A stretch of 64,000 nt of DNA, taken from Flagellimonas meishanensis. GTDB taxonomy: Bacteria > Bacteroidota > Bacteroidia > Flavobacteriales > Flavobacteriaceae. Positions 22,824-32,719 of this stretch are shown one piece after another. The stretch spans positions 372,001-436,000 of the forward strand of contig NZ_JAINVW010000003.1 of assembly GCF_019880545.1 (NCBI RefSeq), written 5' to 3'. Position 1 is the first letter of the stretch. Every line of letters begins with the position of its first letter. Made by a program: the position numbers and the translations under genes. The notes beneath the pieces were generated by a model. It was not told the DNA's origin. It saw only the letters and a list, made by a program, of their open reading frames with translations, and searched no databases.

Positions 22824-23807
22824 TTAAAAGTCGATTTCGTCCTTCTTTTTTCTCTTTTGTTTTTTGCCCTTCTTCTTTGAAGCGTTTCTTTTGATCTTCC
22901 CATTTTTTCCCCCACTTTGTTGGTCGATGGGAATCAGCACGTCCTTGTGGAAGTCCAATCGGTAGGAAACTCCGGCAACGGCGAACAGGCGGGAAGGCGA
23001 ATCCTTGAAATTGGCCCCGAGATGAAAATCGGCCTGAAAATTTTCGTTGAAAAGATGTGCCAATCCAGTGCGCAGCAATAAATCGGACCGACGATCACTT
23101 TTGATGCCCTGGTTTTCCACAAAAACACTCCATTTGGGGTTTCTAAAAGAGTGTGTAACGGAAACCGCATAACTCCATTCCGGAAAGTCCGTACCGATTC
23201 GGTCGTACGCAATGTTGGAAATAAGCACGAAACGGGGGGAGAGCCTGCTTTGCGTGGCCACCGCACCGCGATAGGAAATATTGGGATCGCCCAAGTAAAA
23301 CGGATTGTCGCCCAAAGTAAAAGTGGCCCCTCCATACAGTGAAACCGCTGGAATCAGGTTTTTCCATTGAAAAACATTGTTGGCCCTCCAGCTATATAGG
23401 TTGGGCTTGTTGGCCTCAGGATTTTTAAAGGGATCAAAGATCAAATATTTGGCCCCAATCCGGTTGCGGGTAAAATCCGTTAAGGTCTGGTCCGCCGTCA
23501 ATCCTGAAAAATCTATGCTTTGGGTAATAAAGGAACCTTCGTACACAAGCTCCAGCTGCTCAAAAAACAGTCCGTAACGCAGGGCAATGTCGGTCCCGAA
23601 AATATTGGAGTCGAAATTGAGGTCAGCGTCATCCTGTTGCTCATAAAACAGTCCCACCTCGGCCTGCACCACATTCTTCCCCACAGCGTAGGCGCTGACC
23701 GCCCTTCCGGGTCTGTTGGAATTGATCACATCCGTGTATTGCGCCGACAGGGCCATTGGAACCATTACGAAGGCGAAAAGTGTCTTTCTGACCAGGGAAA
23801 AATCCAT
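22824..23807 (-). CDS. Outer-membrane beta-barrel protein with Lys-rich tail (MetA-pathway-like)
   Basis: 327 residues with a signal peptide ending ...ALSAQ. TDVINSNRPGRAVSAYAVGKNVVQAEVG and the following amphipathic strands match the MetA phenol-degradation-type outer-membrane family. After the last strand (SYRLDF, about residue 280) the usual C-terminal aromatic residue is followed by about 45 residues rich in Lys, Arg and Gly (KGKKQKRKKKDEIDF), which is not expected of a barrel end. It diverges from the DUF4834 operon, sharing an 85-bp promoter region. Confidence 0.65.
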   Translation of the reverse strand: MDFSLVRKTLFAFVMVPMALSAQYTDVINSNRPGRAVSAYAVGKNVVQAEVGLFYEQQDDADLNFDSNIFGTDIALRYGLFFEQLELVYEGSFITQSIDFSGLTADQTLTDFTRNRIGAKYLIFDPFKNPEANKPNLYSWRANNVFQWKNLIPAVSLYGGATFTLGDNPFYLGDPNISYRGAVATQSRLSPRFVLISNIAYDRIGTDFPEWSYAVSVTHSFRNPKWSVFVENQGIKSDRRSDLLLRTGLAHLFNENFQADFHLGANFKDSPSRLFAVAGVSYRLDFHKDVLIPIDQQSGGKNGKIKRNASKKKGKKQKRKKKDEIDF

Positions 23808-23845
23808 ATAACTTATTTTAATACTATTTTATGATACGTTTCAGG

Positions 23846-23873
23846 TTTGTAAAGGACTAACAATGTAATTTTG
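23846..23873 (+). promoter_or_regulatory. Candidate Bacteroidota promoter for the DUF4834 operon
   Basis: TTTG (23846-23849) and TAATTTTG (23866-23873) match the -33 and -7 boxes of the Bacteroidota sigma factor (TTG and TAnnTTTG) with 16 bp between them. Transcription would start near 23880, 13 bp upstream of the ATG at 23893. Confidence 0.5.
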
Positions 23874-23892
23874 CCGCAATAGCTAAGGTTAT

Positions 23893-24153
23893 ATGGTTAT
23901 ACTACAAACGATATTACTCTTAATATTAGTATACTACGGTCTCAAATTACTGTTGAAGTGGTTGGCGCCCAAACTCTTCAATTATGCCATGAAGAAGACC
24001 CAAGAACGTTTTGGGCGACAGTTTGACGGGTATGGTACTTCGCAAAAGAGGCACGATGCGGAAGGGGAGACCACCATTTTTAAAAACCCTTCCCAAGGGT
24101 CCAGACCCACAAAAAAAGTTGGAGAATATATAGATTTTGAAGAAATTGACTAA
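23893..24153 (+). CDS. DUF4834 family protein
   Basis: 86 residues: an N-terminal transmembrane helix (ILQTILLLILVYYGLKLLLKWL) followed by a basic, disordered cytoplasmic part ending GEYIDFEEID. This is the pattern of DUF4834, a small Bacteroidota membrane-anchored protein of unknown function. First gene of a plus-strand operon; it ends 24 bp before the YfhO start. Confidence 0.8.
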   Translation: MVILQTILLLILVYYGLKLLLKWLAPKLFNYAMKKTQERFGRQFDGYGTSQKRHDAEGETTIFKNPSQGSRPTKKVGEYIDFEEID

Positions 24154-24177
24154 TATTTGTCGATTCAAAAGCTATCC

Positions 24178-26610
24178 ATGAACTTTTCTCCCAAAGGCCT
24201 TATCACCCACGGTTGCGTAATTGCCTTCTTCATACTTGCAGCGCTTGTATACTTTTATCCCGTGTTGCAGGGCAAGGCCATATATCAATCCGATATTGCG
24301 CAGTACAAGGGCATGGCCAAGGAAAGGAACGACCACAAAGAGTTGACGGGGGAAGAGTCCTACTGGACCAACAGTGCTTTCGGGGGCATGCCAACCTATC
24401 AGTTGGGAGCCAACTACCCGCATGATTATATCAAAAAATTGGACCGTTTGATTCGGTTTTTACCCCGACCTGCAGACTATTTGTTTTTATACCTACTCGG
24501 TTTCTACATCTTAATGTTGAGTTTAAAAGCAGATTTTCGCTTAGCTGTTTTGGGGGCATTGGCCTTTGGGTTTTCAACATATCTGATCATTATTTTAGGT
24601 GTTGGACACAATGCCAAGGCGCATGCGCTGGGGTATATGCCCATGGTTTTGGGAGGAATTGTATTGGTGTTCCGAAAAAAATACTTGCTTGGATTTATTC
24701 TGACCGCACTGGCCATGGCGCTCGAAATCAATGCGAACCACTATCAGATGACCTATTACTTTATGTTGTTGGTCCTGATTTTGGGTTTGGTGCAATTGAT
24801 TTATGCCATTAAGGACAAAAAACTCAAACATTTTTTTGCTTCTATCGGAATTTTGGTCCTGGCCGTGGTGCTTTCCATTGCCACCAATGCCACCGGCCTG
24901 ATGGCCACAAAGGAATATGCCGACTGGAGCACGAGGGGAAAATCGGAACTGACCGTAAACCCCGATGGAAGTCCTAAAGAGCCTTCCGCTGGATTGGACA
25001 GGGAATACATTACCCAATACAGTTATGGAATCGCCGAATCACTCAACCTTTTTGCACCGCGATTGTTCGGGGGGTCTGGCAACGAGGATTTGGGCAAGGA
25101 TTCCAAGGCCTATGAGTATTTGACCGATCAGGGACTGCCTCCAAGCAAGGCGTTGGAACTGTCCACCGGATTGCCATTGTATTGGGGAGACCAACCCATT
25201 GTAGCGGCACCGGCCTATGTAGGGGCCATTGTGTTCTTTTTGTTCATTTTGGGATTGTTCTTGGTCAAGAGCAAGCACAAATGGTGGCTCTTGGCGGGAG
25301 CTGTGCTGTCTTTGCTTTTGTCCTGGGGGAAAAACTTTCCGACGCTTACCGATTTCATGATCGATTATTTTCCACTTTATAACAAATTCAGGGCTGTGTC
25401 TTCGGTACAGGTGGTTTTGGAACTCTGTTTGCCGGTTTTGGGCATACTCGCCGTTCACAGACTTTTTAAATCTTCCGTAGGAAATAAAGAGAAACTGAAT
25501 GCGCTTAAATGGAGTTTTTTCATCACCCTAGGATTGGGGGTTTCCATTTTCTTGCTCAAAGGCTTTTTCGATTTTGAAGGCCTAAGGGATGATACGTACA
25601 GGAGGTATTTTGGCGACGAATTGATGACCATGATTCAGCGGGACAGAGAGGCAGTGTATATCCATGACACCTTCCGTTCCATAATTTATGTTGTGCTGGC
25701 TGCTGCCACTTTATGGTTTTTCGTTAAGGAGAAGATTGGGAAGAACTTGTTTGTCTTTATTTTGGGCGGGTTGATTTTGTTTGATTTGGTCGGTGTGGGA
25801 CGCCGCTATGTGAACGAGGATGATTTTGTACGTCAGCGAATAATGAACACTCCGTTCCAAGCCAGTCAAATTGATGAGATGATACAGCAAGATCCAAGGG
25901 TATTCCGCGTCTTTGATCCGCAAGAAGGGTTGAATGGTGCACGAACGTCCTATTTCCATAAATCAGTTGGTGGGTATCATGCGGCGAAGCCAAGGGCATT
26001 GCAAGAGTTGTTCGATTACCATTTGTACCAAAACAACTTGTCGGTGTTGAACATGCTGAACGTAAAATATGTGATCCAACAGGATGAAGAGGGGAAAAGC
26101 TTCCCTGCCCTGAACGAGGACGCCAATGGCAATGCTTGGTATGTGGAGCGTTTGGTTGCGGTAGGTTCACAAAATGAGGCGATTTTGGCCCTGAGGGATT
26201 TTGATTCAAAGGATGAGGGCATCATCAACACCAGGGAATACCCTCAGGTGACCAAGCTCAGCTTCGAAAAGGATTCTTTGGCCCATATAGAACTGGTGGA
26301 CTACCGACCCAATTATCTCAAATATAGAGCGACCAACACCAACGATGGATTTGCCGTTTTTTCAGAAATGCATTACCCGAAGGGATGGAAAGCCTCAGTG
26401 GATGGCCAACCCCAGCCTATTTATAGGGTCAACTATGCTTTGCGGGGCATAAAGGTACCGGCCGGGGAACATGAAATTGAATTCACATTTGAGCCCGAGG
26501 TGGTGCAAATGGGAAGTCAAATTGCCTTGGGGGGATGCATCGTTTTGGGCTTGATCATAGTAGGAGGGATAGGGTATTCGCTTCGACCCAAAAAATCCAA
26601 AAAGGAATAA
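24178..26610 (+). CDS. YfhO-family membrane protein
   Basis: 810 residues from ATG at 24178 (a TTG at 24157 would add seven residues). At least 12 hydrophobic segments up to about residue 550, then a soluble C-terminal domain with beta strands (FSEMHYPKGWKASVDGQ and GIKVPAGEHEIEFTFEPE, a motif typical of YfhO/GT-C-type proteins) and one last TM helix. YfhO-like proteins are predicted GT-C glycosyltransferases acting on lipid-linked donors at the outer face of the membrane. Stop overlaps the next start (TAATG). Confidence 0.85.
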   Translation: MNFSPKGLITHGCVIAFFILAALVYFYPVLQGKAIYQSDIAQYKGMAKERNDHKELTGEESYWTNSAFGGMPTYQLGANYPHDYIKKLDRLIRFLPRPADYLFLYLLGFYILMLSLKADFRLAVLGALAFGFSTYLIIILGVGHNAKAHALGYMPMVLGGIVLVFRKKYLLGFILTALAMALEINANHYQMTYYFMLLVLILGLVQLIYAIKDKKLKHFFASIGILVLAVVLSIATNATGLMATKEYADWSTRGKSELTVNPDGSPKEPSAGLDREYITQYSYGIAESLNLFAPRLFGGSGNEDLGKDSKAYEYLTDQGLPPSKALELSTGLPLYWGDQPIVAAPAYVGAIVFFLFILGLFLVKSKHKWWLLAGAVLSLLLSWGKNFPTLTDFMIDYFPLYNKFRAVSSVQVVLELCLPVLGILAVHRLFKSSVGNKEKLNALKWSFFITLGLGVSIFLLKGFFDFEGLRDDTYRRYFGDELMTMIQRDREAVYIHDTFRSIIYVVLAAATLWFFVKEKIGKNLFVFILGGLILFDLVGVGRRYVNEDDFVRQRIMNTPFQASQIDEMIQQDPRVFRVFDPQEGLNGARTSYFHKSVGGYHAAKPRALQELFDYHLYQNNLSVLNMLNVKYVIQQDEEGKSFPALNEDANGNAWYVERLVAVGSQNEAILALRDFDSKDEGIINTREYPQVTKLSFEKDSLAHIELVDYRPNYLKYRATNTNDGFAVFSEMHYPKGWKASVDGQPQPIYRVNYALRGIKVPAGEHEIEFTFEPEVVQMGSQIALGGCIVLGLIIVGGIGYSLRPKKSKKE

Positions 26611-27893
26611 TGCAAAAAGTTTTGGTCATAACGTATTATTGGCCTCCCGCTGGAGGACCAGGGGTACAGCGGTGGCTGAAATTTGTGAAATACCTGCCGG
26701 ATTTTGGTGTGGAACCCCTTGTTTATGTTCCCAAGAACCCAAATTACCCGATACTAGATGAGCAATTGGCAGCGGATATCCCGCAAGGGGTCCAAGTGAT
26801 TCAACAGCCGATTCGGGAACCTTATCGTTGGGCGTCCCTGCTGTCCAGAAGCAAAACCAAAAGCATCAGTTCCGGGATGATCTCGGAAAAGAATCCGTCC
26901 ATATTGGAAAAACTGTTGCTGTGGATCCGTGGCAATCTCTTCATACCCGATGCCCGTAAATATTGGGTAAAACCTTCCATACGAGTCCTTTCATCGCTTA
27001 TTGAAAAGGAGGGGATAAGGACCATTATTACTACGGGACCTCCCCATAGCCTGCATCTCATCGGTTTGGGTTTAAAGAGAAAGTTCGATATACAGTGGAT
27101 AGCAGATTTTCGAGATCCCTGGACGTCCATTGGATATCAAAAAAAATTGGGATTGACCCGGGCTTCGCAAAAAAAGCATGAGCACTTGGAGCGTGAGGTG
27201 CTGAACACTGCCGATAAAATCATCGTCACCAGCCCCACCACCCAAAAGGAATTTGAGCGTATCACGAGTAAGCCCATTCGGGTCATTACCAATGGCTTTG
27301 ATGGGAGATTGGTGCCGACCGCATTGGATGATGCGTTTACCATCTCGCATTTGGGATCTTTGCTCACGGGACGGAATCCCATTTCGCTTTGGGAAGTACT
27401 GGGCGATTTGATTCGTGAAAACAAACGCTTCGGCAATGCACTGAAAATCCAGTTGGCTGGTGTGGTAGGGGGAGAGACGCTTTCATCCTTGGAAGATTTT
27501 GGTCTGATGCCCTATTTGGAACTTATGGGCTATCTATCCCATGACCAAGTGGTAAAAGTGCAGCAGAAGTCGCAGGTGCTGCTTTTGTTGGAGATTGATT
27601 CAGAGGAAACAAAGGGCATAATACCAGGAAAACTTTTTGAGTATCTGAACGCTGGACGTCCCATCCTGGCCGTTGGACCCGAAAATTGGGATGCGGGAGC
27701 GATTGTTTCTGAAACCCAAGCCGGCAGGGTTTGTGTCCATGGGGACAAAGCCACCATAAAAGCTGTACTTTTGGATTGGTTTGAAAAGTATGAATCGGAC
27801 CGATTGCAGATTGACGCCAAAGGGGTGGAAAAATACCATCGAAAAAAACTTACGGGTGCCTTGACCAATATTATACAATGGGAATTGTCTTAA
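26610..27893 (+). CDS. Glycosyltransferase, GT4-like
   Basis: 427 residues from MQKVLVITYYWPPAGGPGVQRWLKFVKYL, with the Gly-rich first loop of GT-B enzymes. ADFRDPW, ITSPTTQKEFERI and EYLNAGRPILAVGPE (the family's E-x7-E-like nucleotide-sugar region) follow. It probably transfers a sugar to a lipid-linked glycan. The ATG overlaps the YfhO stop codon (TAATG), which implies translational coupling, and its own end overlaps the flippase start by 16 bp. Confidence 0.87.
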   Translation: MQKVLVITYYWPPAGGPGVQRWLKFVKYLPDFGVEPLVYVPKNPNYPILDEQLAADIPQGVQVIQQPIREPYRWASLLSRSKTKSISSGMISEKNPSILEKLLLWIRGNLFIPDARKYWVKPSIRVLSSLIEKEGIRTIITTGPPHSLHLIGLGLKRKFDIQWIADFRDPWTSIGYQKKLGLTRASQKKHEHLEREVLNTADKIIVTSPTTQKEFERITSKPIRVITNGFDGRLVPTALDDAFTISHLGSLLTGRNPISLWEVLGDLIRENKRFGNALKIQLAGVVGGETLSSLEDFGLMPYLELMGYLSHDQVVKVQQKSQVLLLLEIDSEETKGIIPGKLFEYLNAGRPILAVGPENWDAGAIVSETQAGRVCVHGDKATIKAVLLDWFEKYESDRLQIDAKGVEKYHRKKLTGALTNIIQWELS

Positions 27894-29338
27894 AACAGTC
27901 CATCAACAATGTCGTGATCACTTATGCGGGCTTTCTTGTTGGTGCCGCGAACACCTTGTTTCTATATACCCATATTTTATCGGATTCCCACTATGGCTTG
28001 GTCACCTTTATCTTGGCTTCTGGTGCCATATTGATGCCGCTCCTGGCTTTTGGCGCCCATAATGCGATGGTTCGTTTTTATAGTCAGTACAAGGATTCGG
28101 AAAAGGACCGTTTTCTAAGTTTGATGCTGATGGTGCCACTGCTCGGCATACTCCCTGTGGCAATCTTGGTTTGGTTGTTCCAAGAACCGCTTGGCGCACT
28201 GGTGTCGAGGGTGAACCCCATGGTAAAGGATTATTTGTGGTTTGTGGTTTTGATTGGCATTGCGATGGCCTACTTTGAGGTGTTCTATTCGTGGTGCAAG
28301 GTTCATTTAAAGTCGGTTTTTGGGAATTTCATGAAGGAGGTTTTTGGACGAATTGGGGTGACCGTATTGCTTATCATTCTTTATTTTGAGATCATTTCCT
28401 TGGACAGTTTTTTCATTCTTTTGGTAGGTTTATATGTGCTTCGGACCTTGATCATCAAGATATATGCATATAGCATTCACTGGCCACGTTTCAGCATTGC
28501 ATTTCCATCCAACACCAAGGATATTCTTTGGTATTCGCTGTTGCTTATTTTGGGCGGTTCCGCTGCACTCATTTTGTTGGAGATCGATAAGGTGATGCTC
28601 AACCAGTTCGTGAAGATTGAAAATGTGGCATATTATGGAGTGGCCGTTTACATTGCCACAGTTATCATAGTCCCGTCAAGGGCTATGCACCAAATTACAT
28701 ATCCATTGACTGCCGAGCTACTCAATTCAGGGGGCAAAGACGGGCTGGACAGTTTGTACAAAAAGACATCGTTGACCTTGTTTATTGCCTCAGGGCTTGT
28801 TTTTCTCTTGATCATATTGAACTTGGAGGAACTGTACCTATTGCTTCCAGCGTCGTATCGTGGCGGTTTTTTGATTGTTTTTTTGATAGGGTTGGCCAAG
28901 GTTTTTGACTCACTTTTGGGAAACAACAATTCAATTTTGTTCAATTCAAGGTTTTACAAGACCATATTGCTATATGGAATTGGGCTCGCCGCACTTACCA
29001 TTGCCCTTAATTTGGTATTGATTCCCAGATATGGCATGGAAGGGGCCGCTTTGGCAAGCTTTGTCTCCATTGTACTTTTCAATTTGGCAAAACTGTACTT
29101 TGTCTGGAAAAAATTTGGATTTCTTCCCTTTACCGCGGCCACGTTCAAGGTTTTGTCCACACTTTTGTTACTGGGAGCCTTATTTTGGCTGGTCGATTTT
29201 TCCTTTCATCCCGTGTTGAACATAATCTTGAAGTCAGGATTGATCGTGATGATGTATTTGGGGATTTTGTACCGATTTAATATATCTGACGATATCACCG
29301 GATTTCTTTCAAAATGGCTGAAAAGAAAAACCCCGTAG
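27878..29338 (+). CDS. Polysaccharide flippase, MOP/Wzx-type
   Basis: 486 residues with about 14 hydrophobic segments, starting MGIVLKQSINNVVITYAGFLVGAANTLFLY, as in MOP-superfamily oligosaccharide flippases (Wzx/RfbX type). The early QSI..G.. helix and the VMLNQFVKIENVAYYGVAVYIAT segment are typical. With the glycosyltransferase and YfhO it forms a small surface-glycan operon. The stop codon TAG is part of a hairpin that ends the unit. Confidence 0.85.
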   Translation: MGIVLKQSINNVVITYAGFLVGAANTLFLYTHILSDSHYGLVTFILASGAILMPLLAFGAHNAMVRFYSQYKDSEKDRFLSLMLMVPLLGILPVAILVWLFQEPLGALVSRVNPMVKDYLWFVVLIGIAMAYFEVFYSWCKVHLKSVFGNFMKEVFGRIGVTVLLIILYFEIISLDSFFILLVGLYVLRTLIIKIYAYSIHWPRFSIAFPSNTKDILWYSLLLILGGSAALILLEIDKVMLNQFVKIENVAYYGVAVYIATVIIVPSRAMHQITYPLTAELLNSGGKDGLDSLYKKTSLTLFIASGLVFLLIILNLEELYLLLPASYRGGFLIVFLIGLAKVFDSLLGNNNSILFNSRFYKTILLYGIGLAALTIALNLVLIPRYGMEGAALASFVSIVLFNLAKLYFVWKKFGFLPFTAATFKVLSTLLLLGALFWLVDFSFHPVLNIILKSGLIVMMYLGILYRFNISDDITGFLSKWLKRKTP

Positions 29339-29360
29339 CGGACGTATCCAACTACGGGGT
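29330..29360. terminator. Bidirectional hairpin after the flippase operon
   Basis: ACCCCGTAG (29330-29338) pairs perfectly with CTACGGGGT (29352-29360) around a 13-base loop. The flippase stop codon lies in the left arm. No long T run follows on the plus strand; the A tract before it (29325-29330) serves the minus strand. Position between convergent genes fits a terminator. Confidence 0.65.
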
Positions 29361-29388
29361 AAACAACTAACCAACCTAAAAACAATCT

Positions 29389-30657
29389 TTATTGTTTCCT
29401 GGAGCTTCTACCTTTGGCTCCAGTAGAATTACTTCTGCTATATCTTGAAGCGTTTCCAGAATCTCGTTTGACCGTTGTTCTGGTCGCTTTGGAAACTGAC
29501 CTCTTTTGGGTATTTCCTCTACTTACCACTGACCTTTCTGTACTTCGCTGTTGGGCCTGGGGCCTTTTATAAGTACTTTTGGTGGTCCGTGAGACTGTTG
29601 TTCGATTTGGACTCTTGGTAACCTGTCTGTTGGTTACGGTTCTCCTGTCCGGGGTTTTTGTCACCCTTGTTTGTTCAACAGTTCTGCTGCTTCGCTGCGA
29701 TACGGCATTTCCTTTTCTATAATCGTTTCGTTCAACATTTCTATCTACAGTCGAGGCTCTCCTGGCACTATTGTTAGATCGAGATATCCCTTCGCCTTTT
29801 CTGTAACCATTACGATTTACATCCCTATCTACATTGGCAGTTCTCCTCACACTGTTGTTTGATCGAGCTACCTCGTTACCTCTTCGGTGATCATCATTCC
29901 TTCTGGAAACATCATGGCCACTTCTGGCATAATCTCCCCTTCTAAGGACATTGTTGTCGCGGACGGACACTCTTCTATCATTTCTATAGATATCGGCCCT
30001 ACGGCTGTGATACCTGTTGTCGTTTCTATATACCCGTCCAACTTGAGCGTATGATCTACGGAAATTGTTCCTGTACGGGCCATAGTATGTATATCGAACC
30101 GGGTTGTAATACCTTCTATAAGGGCTAGTGTACACATTACAGAAACCAACGGTAGGTCTTATGAACCATCTATGGTATGGCCTATACACATAATGTCTAT
30201 TGTATATGTTGATGAATCCGGTATGGTGACTAAAAACACCACCTCTATAAAAGATATTCAGTCCACCAATACGTCTTACAAATCCATTACGATACCAGAT
30301 GTTTACATCACCAATTTGATTTACCCTTCCATAGAAGTCATAAAATATGGGGATATTTTCAACCTGCACCACTGCACCAAAATCATCATATTGTACAAAA
30401 GGGTTATAATCATATCCGGAATTGAAGGTAACTCCAACATTCCCGATTCGAGCCCCAACACCAATATTGACCCTATTGTCCATAAAGAAATCAAACTCAC
30501 CATCGGGATATACTGAAAAAGTCACCCCATTTTCTACGAAGATGAATGAGTTTCCGTAACCAAAAGTTGTTGCTACGGCTGAGTGATCCAATTTGGCAGC
30601 TTTGGTACCCAGTGTACCGAAAGCGACCGCTGCTATCAAGAGTACTAACTTTTTCAT
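29389..30657 (-). CDS. Secreted Arg/Asn/Ser-rich repeat protein
   Basis: 422 residues with a signal peptide (MKKLVLLIAAVAFGTLGTKAA). Residues 25-160 form a barrel-like aromatic region (FGYGNSFIFVENGVTFSVYPDGEFDF, GLNIFYRGG). From about 190 to the end the chain is Arg-, Asn-, Ser- and Thr-rich, very basic and low in complexity, with two tandem units of about 30 residues (RRGNEVARSNNSVRRTANVDRD, then RKGEGISRSNNSARRASTVDRN). I know no function. Converges on the flippase operon. Confidence 0.7.
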   Translation of the reverse strand: MKKLVLLIAAVAFGTLGTKAAKLDHSAVATTFGYGNSFIFVENGVTFSVYPDGEFDFFMDNRVNIGVGARIGNVGVTFNSGYDYNPFVQYDDFGAVVQVENIPIFYDFYGRVNQIGDVNIWYRNGFVRRIGGLNIFYRGGVFSHHTGFINIYNRHYVYRPYHRWFIRPTVGFCNVYTSPYRRYYNPVRYTYYGPYRNNFRRSYAQVGRVYRNDNRYHSRRADIYRNDRRVSVRDNNVLRRGDYARSGHDVSRRNDDHRRGNEVARSNNSVRRTANVDRDVNRNGYRKGEGISRSNNSARRASTVDRNVERNDYRKGNAVSQRSSRTVEQTRVTKTPDRRTVTNRQVTKSPNRTTVSRTTKSTYKRPQAQQRSTERSVVSRGNTQKRSVSKATRTTVKRDSGNASRYSRSNSTGAKGRSSRKQ

Positions 30658-30768
30658 ATTCCAAAGGTTTTAAGTTCAAGATGCAATTATTTGCATCCAC
30701 CTAGCTAGTAGCAATCAGCGTGCCAAAAATTATATATAATTGATAATCAGTATATTATAATTTATAAG

Positions 30769-32709
30769 TTATTCTTTTATGATGAACATGGATCTCCTGT
30801 TCAATTGGTGTTCTGCATCGGAGCAGCGTACGCCATTGGAGCATTTGTTCAGCAATCGGGTTTCTCCATAACCTTTGGCCGAAAGTCTGGAGCGCTCAAT
30901 TCCATTGTTGACGAACCATTGCAAGGTGGCCTGCGCTCTTCTGTGCGACAAGCGCATATTGAAACCATCACTGGACCTGGAGTCGGTATGGGACTCGATG
31001 TGGATCTTCAATTGTGGATATTCTTTCATGGCCTCAAGGATTTTGGCCAGTTCCACTTCGGCATCGGGTCTGATGGCATATCGACCGTAATCAAAATAGA
31101 TGGGTTGAAGCGTCAATCTGCATCCAAGGTCGTTAGGTGGACAATCAGAAGGTGACAGTTGTAAATCTACTACTTCCTTAGTTTTATCCCCACGAACCGT
31201 TATTGTTTTCTCGGTGGGACTATATTCCATTTCCTCGTATTCGCCCCGCACACTGTACTGTTTATTGCAACCGACAAGATCATCGAACGTATAGCTTCCG
31301 TCCGCACTTGATATGGTCTGTGCAATTTTTTCATTATCCTCGTTCAGCAAGGTCACCAAGGCACCCTGCAAGGGCAGTTTGGTCTTGGCATCGGTGATTA
31401 CTCCCTGTACCGATTGCACCGCACAGGACTCCCTTACCTTATATATGTCATCGGACGCACTGCCTTCGCCACCAGTTCGATTGGAAGAGAGAAAACCGAT
31501 TTGTTTTTCCTCATCCATGATGAAACCAAAATCGTCGTAATTGGAGTTGATAGGTTTTTTTAGGTTGGTCACATTTTGGTAACGGCTGTCCCCGTCCAAT
31601 GAGATTGCAAAAATATCCAAGCCTCCCAGACCAAGATGACCATCACTGGCGAAGTATAGGATGTTGTTCTTGCTGATATAAGGAAATGTTTCCCTGGCTT
31701 CGGTGTTTATATCGGGCCCTAGGTTTTTGGGTGCCCCGTAGGAGTTGTTCCCCAAAATCTCCACATACCAAAGATCGGATTTACCACGGCCACCACTTCT
31801 GTCAGATGAAAAGTATAGTCGTTTTTCATCAGGGCTCAACGCAGGGTGGGCTGTGGCGTAGCCATCATTGTTGAACGGCAACTCGGTAACATTGGTCCAT
31901 GAGCCATCCTCTTTTTTTTCCGCTTTATATATCTTCAGGGTTATTTCCCTATCCTTGTTTTTTCTTTTTTTGCCATCCAAATAGTTGTTTCTGGTGAAAT
32001 AAACCGTCTTTCCATCCTTGGTAAAAGCAGGCGTGGATTCATGATAAGGGGTGTTTATATCCCCTTTTAACGGAGTGGGATTGGCGAGATTGCTTTCATC
32101 GTCAAGCGTAGCTTCAAATAGATCTAGATACCTAAGTCCTGTCCACTCGTGGGTTTTGCTTCCCTTGGTATTTTTGGAGGAGGAAGCGTAAACCAATTTA
32201 TCCTGATAAAAGGCAGGGCCAAAGTCCGAACTGGACAACCCATCGGTGATGTTTACCACTTCATATTTTTCTGAAGTACTATACACCAAGCTATCCAGTC
32301 TCGGGTAACCTTCCATAAAGTTGTTTGCGAGATTTGTGGTTGATGAAAGGGATGCGAACTTTCCCATCATTTTTTTGGATTCATGGTATTCCCCGATACT
32401 CTTGTAGCACTGTGCGGTCCTGTAGTAATATTCAGGTTCCAGATCGGTGGGATACTTATCAATGAGCCTTTTGTACCATTGTACCGCATCCGAGTATTCC
32501 CCGTTGAAGTAGTAGGTATCGCCCAAGTTTTTATATATCTGAGCTGATTCATAGCCACTTTTGACCACTTTGAGGTAGATTTCCCGTGCATCAATATATG
32601 CGTAGGCTTCAAAAACCTCATTAGCCTTATTTATGTTACTTTTCTGTGCTTGGACTCCCAAGGTGAACAATCCTGCAAACAAAAATGTTATTGAAATCTT
32701 TCTGTACAT
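30769..32709 (-). CDS. PorE-like TPR / PD40 beta-propeller / OmpA protein (copy A)
   Basis: 646 residues. Order: signal peptide (to ...VQAQ), TPR units (about 25-150: NLGDTYYFNGEYSDAVQWYKRL), a six-bladed PD40/WD40-like propeller (about 150-410: FTKDGKTVYFTRNNYLDGKKRK, SPDEKRLYFSSDRSGG), a carboxypeptidase-regulatory-like domain (about 420-500) and an OmpA C-terminal peptidoglycan-binding domain (IESHTDSR...NRR). This is the domain order of PorE of the type IX secretion system. Last gene of triad A, directly after its SprF-like gene (10 bp). Confidence 0.85.
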   Translation of the reverse strand: MYRKISITFLFAGLFTLGVQAQKSNINKANEVFEAYAYIDAREIYLKVVKSGYESAQIYKNLGDTYYFNGEYSDAVQWYKRLIDKYPTDLEPEYYYRTAQCYKSIGEYHESKKMMGKFASLSSTTNLANNFMEGYPRLDSLVYSTSEKYEVVNITDGLSSSDFGPAFYQDKLVYASSSKNTKGSKTHEWTGLRYLDLFEATLDDESNLANPTPLKGDINTPYHESTPAFTKDGKTVYFTRNNYLDGKKRKNKDREITLKIYKAEKKEDGSWTNVTELPFNNDGYATAHPALSPDEKRLYFSSDRSGGRGKSDLWYVEILGNNSYGAPKNLGPDINTEARETFPYISKNNILYFASDGHLGLGGLDIFAISLDGDSRYQNVTNLKKPINSNYDDFGFIMDEEKQIGFLSSNRTGGEGSASDDIYKVRESCAVQSVQGVITDAKTKLPLQGALVTLLNEDNEKIAQTISSADGSYTFDDLVGCNKQYSVRGEYEEMEYSPTEKTITVRGDKTKEVVDLQLSPSDCPPNDLGCRLTLQPIYFDYGRYAIRPDAEVELAKILEAMKEYPQLKIHIESHTDSRSSDGFNMRLSHRRAQATLQWFVNNGIERSRLSAKGYGETRLLNKCSNGVRCSDAEHQLNRRSMFIIKE

Positions 32710-32719
32710 CCTTATTTTT

